A stretch of 64,000 nucleotides of DNA, from the NCBI RefSeq assembly GCF_022374875.2, contig NZ_CP092427.2, forward strand, positions 4,836,001-4,900,000. Direction: 5' to 3'. The first letter of the stretch is position 1. The number at the start of each line of letters is the position of its first letter. Origin of the DNA: Mycolicibacterium rufum. Its GTDB lineage: Bacteria > Actinomycetota > Actinomycetes > Mycobacteriales > Mycobacteriaceae. Both the position numbers and the translations under genes were made by a program. This document shows, one piece after another, positions 57,366 through 64,000 of the stretch. Below the pieces are notes generated by a model. That model did no database searches, was not told where the DNA came from, and saw only the letters and a list, made by a program, of their open reading frames with translations.

Positions 57366-58100
57366 TCAGTGTGCTGGCCCGCCGGTGCCGAAGCACTCCT
57401 GCAGGAAGTGGCCGAGGGCGGTCCAGGCCCTGCGCGACGCGGTTTCGCTGTAGAGGATGCCGCGCTCACGGTCGTCGGCCCACGGCGCCATGAACGCGTG
57501 CATGGTGTCGCCGTAGGCGTGCAGTTGCCAGTCGATCCCGCGGCTGGAGAACTCCCGTCCGAGCGCCACCACGTCCTGCGGCGGGGCGAACGGATCGTCC
57601 CAACCGTGCAGCACCAGCACCCGCGCGTGCACGTCGCGCTCCCCGAGCGTCGGGTGCGCGGTCAGCAGGCCGTGGAAGCTCGCCACGCCAGCGAGGGGAT
57701 GGCCCGCCCGAGCCAGGTCGAGCACGCACAGTCCGCCGAAGCAGAATCCGATCGCGGCCAGCTGCGTCCCGGCGACCTGCGGCACCGAGGTCACGGCGGT
57801 GAACACCGTCGCCAATCGCTGCGCCAGCGCATTCCGGTCCTCGGCGAAGCGGGCCATCTCGGCGCCGGTGGCGTCCATGCCGCCGCGGGTGACCTCCTCG
57901 CCGAACAGATCGACGGCGACGGCCTGGTAGCCCCACTGGGTCAGCCTGGCGGCGAAGTCCACCTGCAGATCGCTGCGCCCCTCCATCCCGTGTACGACGA
58001 GAACGGTCTGCGCGGGCGCGTGGGTGTCGTCGTGCACGAGCACCGCGTCGAACGAGGCTCCGTCGATGTCGTGCCGGAGCGATGTCTTGATCACAGCCAC
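57366..58100 (-). CDS. dienelactone hydrolase family protein
   Basis: 244 aa from GTG 58100 (GTG 58094 is equally possible); the frame stays open upstream but that sequence is low-complexity. Seen: LVVHGMEGR oxyanion region, GFCFGGLCVLDLA with the Cys nucleophile of dienelactone hydrolases, GWDDPFAPPQD with the acid, and DTMHAF with the catalytic His. It would be a cytosolic alpha/beta hydrolase; the true substrate is unknown. It lies 61 nt upstream of the PE-PPE gene on the same strand, so cotranscription is possible. Confidence 0.82.
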   Translation of the reverse strand: MAVIKTSLRHDIDGASFDAVLVHDDTHAPAQTVLVVHGMEGRSDLQVDFAARLTQWGYQAVAVDLFGEEVTRGGMDATGAEMARFAEDRNALAQRLATVFTAVTSVPQVAGTQLAAIGFCFGGLCVLDLARAGHPLAGVASFHGLLTAHPTLGERDVHARVLVLHGWDDPFAPPQDVVALGREFSSRGIDWQLHAYGDTMHAFMAPWADDRERGILYSETASRRAWTALGHFLQECFGTGGPAH

Positions 58101-58299
58101 CCGGTCGACGCTGCCATGGAACCGCCGCCCGAGCGAGGGGCGTTCACTGCGCGCGTAACCCGGCGCCGATGCGGTTCCCGAGGGGTCCAATGACGTTGCG
58201 GCCGAGCGTCTCATCAGGCGGCCAAGTGGCAGGCTCGGACAATTGACGCCGTCACAAAAACGATTGCCCGAATCGCCGTTGATCATCACGGTCTCGGCG

Positions 58300-58305
58300 T
58301 AGTGT
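58300..58305 (+). promoter_or_regulatory. candidate -10 element upstream of the secreted hydrolase
   Basis: TAGTGT fits TANNNT, with TTGATC at 58279-58284 upstream at a short 15-nt spacing. It lies 38 bp before ATG 58344 in the 243-bp divergent gap with the dienelactone hydrolase. Weak evidence. Confidence 0.25.
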
Positions 58306-58343
58306 CTGCCCCGTTTCGGGTGTTGCTGAGAGGGGTCGTGGTC

Positions 58344-60989
58344 ATGAGTGCTGCAAGTTATGTCGGTCGGGTCGGCGGGTTGGCGATTGCCCTGGGGGTC
58401 GGCACCGCGATCCTCACGGGCCAAGGTGTGGCCTACGCCGACGACACCGATACGTCGACGCCGTCGTCGGTCGACGCCGGATCGCCGGGTCCGTCGACGC
58501 GCGACGACACGGTGACGCTCGACAGGCAGCCGTTCGGCAAGCACCGCAGTACCGAGCGCACATCGCTCGCGGACACCGTCAAGGGCATCGTCGACCGGGT
58601 CGCCGAGGAGCGTCAGAAGCGCGCCGAGGCCGCCGCTGACGCCGAGGACGCCGACGCTCCCGCCACCCGGCCGGGCGAGCGTCGGAAGCACCGCGACGCC
58701 GCCGATGAGCAGGAATCCACTCCGGCGCAGCAGGATTCAGCGTCCAGCGAGGCCGCGGACGCCGCCGATGACGCCCCGTCGGTCGACAAGGCGCGAGGGC
58801 TCGCCTGGCTGAAGAACCCGCGGGTGCTCGCCGGCCGGGAGGCGCGCGACGCCCGGGAGGCTGAGCCGGCACGCACGACCGTCACGTCACTGTGGACTCC
58901 GCCGGGCGCACTGACCGCCGACGACACCGAGGTCACCCCGCCCGCCACGCCGCGGACGACCGTCGTGGGTGGCCTGCTCGCCGCACTGAACCGGGTGCTC
59001 GACCCCGGCTCGTCCAACAACACCACGCCGATCGGCGGCTCACTGTCCGACCTCGTCCTGCTGGCCGGCGCGCGCCGCGAGTCGGCGCAGGTGGACGCGT
59101 TGGTGGCCCAGTCCTTCGTCACGACCTCGCAGGGGGTGATCGTCGGGTGCACCGTCGGTCTCACCTGCACCACGCCGGACGGATCGGTCTACACGCTGAA
59201 GGACGGCCCGAGCAAGGGCGGCAAGCTGACCCTGGACGCCACGACCGGCGCCTTCCGCTTCCTGCCCTTCGCCGACGAGAAGACCACCAACGGGCCGTCG
59301 GGGACCGAGACCTTCTCGGTGCTCGTCGCGCAGAACACCAAGTTCACCGACGCCATCACCGGCCTGCCGATCATCGGGGCGAGCCTGATCACGCCGATCG
59401 TTCAGGCCCTGCAGCAGGCGGGCGTCCTCTCCGGTCTGATCGGCACCGCCGAGCTGCAGAACATCGAGGTGGACATCGACGCGTTGCGCGGGGTGGCGGA
59501 CACCCCGGTCGCCTACACGACGTTCGTGACGTCGTGGGACGGCGTCAAGATCAGCACGAACTTCTTCCCGGCGCTGCCCGTCGGTGACGACGCCAACCCC
59601 GGCTACGAGACGATCTTCAACGGGCCAGGCCTGGCGCAGCCGGGTGCCACCGACCCCAACGACCCGTTCGTCAAGAATTTCCGGGCCCTCGGCTACAACG
59701 TGGTGACCTGGGATCCGCGCGGTGAATTCGCCTCGGGCGGGTTGCTGCAACTCGACAGCCCCCAGTACGAGGGCCAGGACGTCCAGCAACTCATCAGCTG
59801 GGTGGCCACCCAGAACGGCGTCGAACTCGACAAGGCGAACGATCCCAGGATGGGGATGGTCGGCGTCTCCTACGGCGGTGGCATCCAGTGGGTGACCGCC
59901 GCGGGGGACAACCGGGTGGACGCGATCGCGCCCGGGTGGTCCTGGAACACGTTGCCGGACTCGCTGTATCCGCACAATGCGTTCCGGACCACCTACTCGG
60001 CGATTCTGCTGCTCGGCCTCGTGGAGACGCGGGCCAGGATCAACCCGCAGATCTACGGCGGCATCCTGACCGGTGCGACGCTGGGGATCCTGACGCCGGC
60101 CCAGATCCAGCTGCTGCAGAACAGCGGCCCGGGGGAGACGGTGCGCGGGATCTCCGTGCCTACCCTGATCTTCCAGGGCACCGTCGACGTGCTGTTCCCG
60201 CTGCACCAGTCGCTCGTCAACCTGGGCTATCTCGAGGACAACCCGAACGTGAAGCTGATCTGGTTCTGCGGCGGCCACGGCACCTGTCTGCCGGGCCAAG
60301 GCAACGGCACCGCCGACAGCGTCTGGACGCTGACCGAGACGGTCAAGTGGATGCAGACCTACGTCAAGGACCTCATTCCCGCCGACGACAAGGTCTTCGA
60401 GTGGAGCGATCAGACCGGCACTCGGTGGGCGTCGACGGTGCGCCCGACCGACGACACGTTCTACGACGCGATCAGCAAGGTCCCCACGACGGAATGGAAC
60501 ACCGGCAAGACGCTGCCGATCATCCCGATCGTCGGCGGTTCCGGCCCGGGCCCCATCGCTCCGGCGCCCTACTCGTACGGCAACGGATCCGTCGCGACGA
60601 ATGCGGTCACCATCGATCTGACCAATCCGTCGGGTGCGGCCAACGTCGTGGGCGCGCCGCACGTGGTGATCGACTACAGCGGTCTGGGCACCAGCCGGCA
60701 CATCTACGCCCAGGTCGTGGACAACAAGACGGGACTGGTGGTCGGCAACATCGTCTCGCCGGTACCGGTCACCCTCAACGGCCGGGACCAGCAGGTCGAG
60801 ATCGACCTCGAGGACATCGCCTACACGATGACCCCGGACAGCGACCTGAGTCTGCAGATCTTCACCACCGCAACCCCGTTCCTGAACCTGACGCAGTTCG
60901 GCTTCGTCAACATCAAGAGCGTGGAGGTGACGCTGCCGACGACGTCGAAGGGTTCCCTGCTGGCGGTGTTCAACCCCGTCGCGGTCTGA
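58344..60989 (+). CDS. secreted S15/CocE-type alpha/beta hydrolase
   Basis: 881 aa. The signal peptide (YVGRVGGLAIALGVGTAILT, cleavage about residue 33 near AYA-DD) directs export. Residues about 35-200 are acidic, Ala/Arg/Ser-rich and probably disordered. A small beta domain (about 230-350) precedes the alpha/beta-hydrolase core, where GMVGVSYGGGIQW carries the Ser nucleophile of the X-Pro dipeptidyl-peptidase (S15)/CocE group. A C-terminal jelly-roll-like part follows (from about 730). Cys residues flank CGGHGTC near the presumed His. The start was chosen at ATG 58344 for the GAGAGGGG 8 nt upstream. The substrate could be a peptide or ester; family members are common in mycobacterial secretomes. 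Confidence 0.8.
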   Translation: MSAASYVGRVGGLAIALGVGTAILTGQGVAYADDTDTSTPSSVDAGSPGPSTRDDTVTLDRQPFGKHRSTERTSLADTVKGIVDRVAEERQKRAEAAADAEDADAPATRPGERRKHRDAADEQESTPAQQDSASSEAADAADDAPSVDKARGLAWLKNPRVLAGREARDAREAEPARTTVTSLWTPPGALTADDTEVTPPATPRTTVVGGLLAALNRVLDPGSSNNTTPIGGSLSDLVLLAGARRESAQVDALVAQSFVTTSQGVIVGCTVGLTCTTPDGSVYTLKDGPSKGGKLTLDATTGAFRFLPFADEKTTNGPSGTETFSVLVAQNTKFTDAITGLPIIGASLITPIVQALQQAGVLSGLIGTAELQNIEVDIDALRGVADTPVAYTTFVTSWDGVKISTNFFPALPVGDDANPGYETIFNGPGLAQPGATDPNDPFVKNFRALGYNVVTWDPRGEFASGGLLQLDSPQYEGQDVQQLISWVATQNGVELDKANDPRMGMVGVSYGGGIQWVTAAGDNRVDAIAPGWSWNTLPDSLYPHNAFRTTYSAILLLGLVETRARINPQIYGGILTGATLGILTPAQIQLLQNSGPGETVRGISVPTLIFQGTVDVLFPLHQSLVNLGYLEDNPNVKLIWFCGGHGTCLPGQGNGTADSVWTLTETVKWMQTYVKDLIPADDKVFEWSDQTGTRWASTVRPTDDTFYDAISKVPTTEWNTGKTLPIIPIVGGSGPGPIAPAPYSYGNGSVATNAVTIDLTNPSGAANVVGAPHVVIDYSGLGTSRHIYAQVVDNKTGLVVGNIVSPVPVTLNGRDQQVEIDLEDIAYTMTPDSDLSLQIFTTATPFLNLTQFGFVNIKSVEVTLPTTSKGSLLAVFNPVAV

Positions 60990-61000
60990 CGCGCAAAGGC

Positions 61001-61065
61001 CGCCGAGTGTGCAGTTGTTGACGCGAATCGCGAGTGCGACCGTCAATAACTGCACACTCGCGGCG
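61001..61065. repeat. long intergenic inverted repeat, possible terminator or mobile repeat unit
   Basis: Two arms share the core GAGTGTGCAGTT(G/A)TTGACG in inverted orientation (left about 61005-61023, right about 61041-61059), separated by 17 nt, with GC-rich outer ends. It starts 12 nt after the hydrolase stop and ends 14 nt before the tRNA. A stem of about 19 bp could end transcription from both sides. There is no T-tract, as is usual in mycobacteria. It may be one copy of a dispersed palindromic unit. Confidence 0.7.
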
Positions 61066-61079
61066 TTCTGAGAGAAGAG

Positions 61080-61152
61080 CGCCCCCGGCAGGGATCGAAC
61101 CTGCGGCCAACCGCTTAGAAGGCGGTTGCTCTATCCACTGAGCTACGGAGGC
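61080..61152 (-). tRNA. tRNA-Arg (anticodon TCT)
   Basis: 73-nt cloverleaf on the reverse strand. The acceptor arms GCCTCCG and CGGGGGC pair with one G-U; D-arm GCTCAGTGGATAGAGC; anticodon stem AACCGCC/GGCGGTT-like around the loop CTTCTAA (TCT at 61119-61117); T-arm GCAGGTTCGATCCCTGC. The discriminator is G; CCA is not encoded. It reads AGA codons, rare in this GC-rich genome. It marks the border between the accessory region and the conserved WS/DGAT-plsC genes. Confidence 0.95.
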
Positions 61153-61227
61153 AACGCCCGAGGAGTGTATCGCGCGCAGGCCGTAAAGCCGCTCCGCGTC
61201 CGGAGGCGGCCGACTAGCGTGGTGCCC

Positions 61228-62748
61228 ATGAGCAATGCGCCGGACGTAGACGCGGCGGGACTTCCGGAGGAACTCAGCCCGCTCGACCAGATCCTGCACC
61301 GCGGCGAGGCCAACCCGCGCACCCGCTCCGGCATCCTCACCGTCGAACTGCTCGACACCACCCCCGACTGGAACGTCTTCCGCGCCCGCTTCGACAACGC
61401 CTCCCGCAAAGTGCTGCGGCTGCGGCAGAAGGTCGTCACCCCCACGCTGCCGACGGCCGCCCCGCGCTGGGTCGTCGACCCGGACTTCAACCTCGACTTC
61501 CATCTGCGCCGCGTCCGCGTTCCGCAACCGGGCACCCTGCGCCAGGTGATGGACCTGGCCGAGGTGGCCGCCCAGTCTCCGCTGGACATCTCCCGTCCAC
61601 TGTGGACCGCCACGCTCATCGAGGGCGTGCACGACGGGCAGGCCGCGCTGATGGTCCATCTCAGCCACGCCGTCACCGACGGTGTCGGCGGCGTCGAGAT
61701 GTTCGCCAACCTGTACGACCTCGAACGCGACCCCCCTCCGCAGGACGCCGCCCCCTTACCCATCCCCGCCGATCTGTCGCCCAATGACCTGATGCGGCAA
61801 GGGATCAACCGCCTGCCGGGCACCATCGCCGGCGGTGTGCGCGACGCACTGTTCGGCGCCGCGCAGGCGGTCGGGCACGTGGTGCGCGATCCCGTCTCCC
61901 GACTGGGCAGCGTCATCGACTACGCGATGTCGGGCGCCCGGGTCATCGGTCCGGTCGCCCCGCCCTCGCCGCTGCTGCGCCGGCGCAGCCTGTCGAGTCG
62001 CAGCGAGGCCATCGACATCGAGTTCGGCGCGCTACACCGTGCGGCCAAGGCCGCCGGTGGCTCGATCAACGACGCGTACCTCGCGGGGTTGTGCGGGGCG
62101 CTGCGCCTCTATCACCAGGCCAAGGGTGTTCCGGTGGACACGTTGCCGATGGCGGTCCCGGTGAACCTGCGCTCGGAGGCGGACCCGGCGGGCGGCAACC
62201 GGTTCGCGGGCGTGAACCTGGCCGCTCCGATCGGTCTGAGCGACCCGGCCGTGCGCATCCGCAACATCAGGACGCAGATGACGCGCAAGCGCGACGAGCG
62301 TGCCCTCGACATGGTCGGCGCCATCGCCCCCGTCGTCACCCTGCTGCCCGACAGCGTGCTGGAGACCATGGCCGGCTCGATCGTCAACTCCGACGTGCAG
62401 GCCAGCAACGTGCCCGTGTACGCCGGCGACACGTTCATCGCCGGCGCGAAGGTGTTGCGGCAGTACGGGCTCGGGCCGCTGCCCGGCGTCGCGATGATGG
62501 TCGTGCTGATCTCCCGGTCCGGCTACTGCACCATCACCACCCGCTACGACCGGGCCGCCTTCACCGATCCGGCGCTGCTGTCCCGTTGTCTGCTCGCGGG
62601 TTTCGACGAGGTCCTCGCCCTCGGCGGTGACGGCCGGGCCTCGCCGGCCACGTTCACCGATGAGTCGCCCTCGTTCAGCGCGACCTCCCCGTCGTCTGCC
62701 ACCCCGAAGTCCCCCGCCACCTCGACGAACGGAAGTGCCGCACCGTGA
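61228..62748 (+). CDS. WS/DGAT wax ester synthase / diacylglycerol acyltransferase, Rv2484c type
   Basis: 506 aa. Acyl-CoA-dependent acyltransferase for triacylglycerol or wax ester formation. Seen: LSPLDQILHRGE near the N-terminus, the catalytic motif region HLSHAVTDGVGGVEMF (about residues 148-163, with the HxxxDG His and Asp but only one of the usual two His), PLDISRPLWTATLIEG, the DUF1298 part (GGSINDAYLAGLCGALRLY, PVNLRSE) and a Ser/Thr/Pro-rich tail. ATG 61228 gives the expected family N-terminus. Its stop overlaps the GTG of the next gene, the same pairing as M. tuberculosis Rv2484c-Rv2483c. Confidence 0.88.
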   Translation: MSNAPDVDAAGLPEELSPLDQILHRGEANPRTRSGILTVELLDTTPDWNVFRARFDNASRKVLRLRQKVVTPTLPTAAPRWVVDPDFNLDFHLRRVRVPQPGTLRQVMDLAEVAAQSPLDISRPLWTATLIEGVHDGQAALMVHLSHAVTDGVGGVEMFANLYDLERDPPPQDAAPLPIPADLSPNDLMRQGINRLPGTIAGGVRDALFGAAQAVGHVVRDPVSRLGSVIDYAMSGARVIGPVAPPSPLLRRRSLSSRSEAIDIEFGALHRAAKAAGGSINDAYLAGLCGALRLYHQAKGVPVDTLPMAVPVNLRSEADPAGGNRFAGVNLAAPIGLSDPAVRIRNIRTQMTRKRDERALDMVGAIAPVVTLLPDSVLETMAGSIVNSDVQASNVPVYAGDTFIAGAKVLRQYGLGPLPGVAMMVVLISRSGYCTITTRYDRAAFTDPALLSRCLLAGFDEVLALGGDGRASPATFTDESPSFSATSPSSATPKSPATSTNGSAAP

Positions 62749-64000
62749 CACCGAATACGCCCGGTAGCCCTCAGATGCGTCTTCCCGGTTCGGTCGCCGA
62801 GATCGAGGCCAGTCCGGAGGGGCCTCAGGTCGGGGCGTTCTTCGACCTCGACGGCACGCTCGTCGCCGGGTTCACCGGTGTGGTGATGACCCAGGACCGG
62901 CTGCGGCGGCGCCAGATGTCGGTGGGTGAGTTCATCGGCATGGTCCAAGCCGGACTCAACCATCAGCTGGGCCGCTCGGAGTTCGAGGACCTCATCGGCA
63001 AGGGCGCCCGGATGCTGCGCGGTAACTCGGTCGACGACATCGACGAACTCGCCGAGCGGTTGTTCGTGCAGAAGATCGTCGGTCGCGTCTATCCGGAGAT
63101 GCGCCAACTGGTGCGCGCGCACATGGCGCGCGGGCACACCGTCGTCCTCAGTTCCTCCGCGCTGACCGTGCAGGTCGAACCCGTCGCCCGCTTCCTGGGA
63201 ATCGACAACGTCCTGAGCAACAAGTTCGAGACCGACGAAAACGGGCTGATCACCGGCGAGGTGCAGCGGCCGATCATCTGGGGGCCCGGCAAGGCACGTG
63301 CGGTGCAGGAATTCGCGACGGCCAACGGGGTCGACCTGTCCCAGAGCTACTTCTACGCCGACGGCGACGAGGACGTCGCGCTGATGTACCTCGTCGGCAA
63401 TCCGCGCCCGACCAATCCCGAGGGCAAGATGGCCGCCGTCGCCGCCAAACGCGGGTGGCCGATCCTGCGGTTCAGCAGCCGCAGCGGGGCGAGCCCGGTG
63501 TCGCAGCTGCGCACCGCGGCCGGCATCGCGACGATGGTGCCGGTGGCGTGGGGGGCGCTGGGGGTCGGGCTCCTCACGCGTAATCGGCGCAGCGGCGTGA
63601 ACTTCTTCACGTCGATGTTCGGCCGGACGCTGCTCAACACCGTCGGGATCAACCTGCAGGTGCTCGGCGAGGAGAATCTGACCGCGCAGCGCCCCGCGGT
63701 GTTCATCTTCAACCACCGCAATCAGGCCGACCCGCTGATCGCCGGACGGCTCGTCAGTGACAACTTCACCTCGGTCGGCAAGAAGGAACTCGAGAACGAC
63801 CCCATCGTCGGCACGATGGGCAAAATCATGGACGCCGCCTTCATCGACCGTGACGATCCGCGCAAAGCCGTCGAGGGACTCAAGAAGGTCGAGGAGTTGG
63901 CGCGCAAGGGCCTGTCGATCCTGATCGCCCCCGAGGGCACCCGGCTGGACACCACCGAGGTCGGCGAGTTCAAGAAGGGTCCCTTCCGGATCGCGATGTC
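62745..64000 (+). CDS. plsC: bifunctional HAD-IB phosphatase / 1-acylglycerol-3-phosphate acyltransferase, PlsC type (3' truncated by window)
   Basis: 418 codons visible; the gene runs off the window. GTG 62745 overlaps the WS/DGAT stop (GTGA). The N-terminal half is a HAD hydrolase: FFDLDGTLVAG (about 33-43) with the nucleophilic Asp, LSSSALTVQVEP, and YADGDEDVALMY. A hydrophobic segment (GIATMVPVAWGALGVGLL) follows, then the acyltransferase domain: FIFNHRNQADPLI in the place of the NHxxxxD motif and IAPEGTRLDTTE. It acylates lysophosphatidate in phospholipid/TAG synthesis. By order it equals M. tuberculosis Rv2483c, with plsB2 expected next. Confidence 0.9.
   Translation, partial: MTPNTPGSPQMRLPGSVAEIEASPEGPQVGAFFDLDGTLVAGFTGVVMTQDRLRRRQMSVGEFIGMVQAGLNHQLGRSEFEDLIGKGARMLRGNSVDDIDELAERLFVQKIVGRVYPEMRQLVRAHMARGHTVVLSSSALTVQVEPVARFLGIDNVLSNKFETDENGLITGEVQRPIIWGPGKARAVQEFATANGVDLSQSYFYADGDEDVALMYLVGNPRPTNPEGKMAAVAAKRGWPILRFSSRSGASPVSQLRTAAGIATMVPVAWGALGVGLLTRNRRSGVNFFTSMFGRTLLNTVGINLQVLGEENLTAQRPAVFIFNHRNQADPLIAGRLVSDNFTSVGKKELENDPIVGTMGKIMDAAFIDRDDPRKAVEGLKKVEELARKGLSILIAPEGTRLDTTEVGEFKKGPFRIAM

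Noticed and set aside
61080..61152. tRNA-Arg as the attachment site of an integrated phage or ICE
   Set aside because: No integrase, excisionase or second copy of the tRNA end was found in the window, so only adjacency is reported.

Overview
The window is high-GC actinobacterial DNA that reads as a Mycolicibacterium/Mycobacterium chromosome. The evidence is gene order matching M. tuberculosis (accA1-fadE19-Rv2499c-citE-bkdABC, an echA14-type crotonase, and an Rv2484c/Rv2483c WS/DGAT-PlsC pair), MmpL and MmpS-like proteins, a 13E12 (DUF222/HNH) gene behind a mycobacterial SOS box, and a PE-PPE-domain protein. No species can be named from the sequence alone.

Layout. (1) 1-6806: end of a branched-chain amino acid / acyl-CoA catabolic operon: biotin-carrying AccA1 (partial), FadE19-type acyl-CoA dehydrogenase, MaoC-type hydratase and CitE-type lyase, then (after a reverse-strand secreted MmpS-like gene) the E1-alpha, E1-beta and E2 genes of a branched-chain 2-oxoacid dehydrogenase. 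(2) 6810-11080: reverse-strand crotonase, acyl-ACP thioesterase-like protein, two methyltransferases and an SOS-controlled 13E12 HNH protein. (3) 11199-55094: a large lipopeptide locus. A forward fatty acyl-AMP ligase (FAAL) converges on a reverse-strand operon mbtH - PKS (2,090 aa, KS-AT-DH-ER-KR-ACP) - NRPS1 (2,958 aa) - NRPS2 (about 7,400 aa). Upstream, on the same strand, lie an MmpL transporter and an LCM/TcmP-type methyltransferase. (4) 55412-64000: DUF2505 protein, PE-PPE-domain protein, dienelactone hydrolase, secreted S15-type hydrolase, an inverted repeat, tRNA-Arg(TCT), and the conserved WS/DGAT and HAD/PlsC genes.

How the parts work together (inference from domain order). The FAAL would adenylate a fatty acid. 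The fully reducing PKS, whose AT carries a methylmalonyl-type motif, would extend it by one 2-methyl-branched unit. The starter C domain of NRPS1 would then attach that acyl chain to residue 1 of an octapeptide. The module order is C-A-T / C-A-T-E / C-(gene break)-A-T / C-A-T-E / C-A-T / C-A-T-E / C-A-T / C-A-nMT-T-TE, which predicts D-residues at positions 2, 4 and 6, an N-methylated residue 8, and TE release. Five of the eight A domains give the same binding-pocket code. MmpL is the likely exporter. No glycosyltransferase, Gap/Sap protein or alaninol-type terminal reductase is present, so this is not the known glycopeptidolipid locus. The cluster sits between genes that are close neighbours in M. 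tuberculosis, so it looks like an accessory insertion in a conserved backbone.
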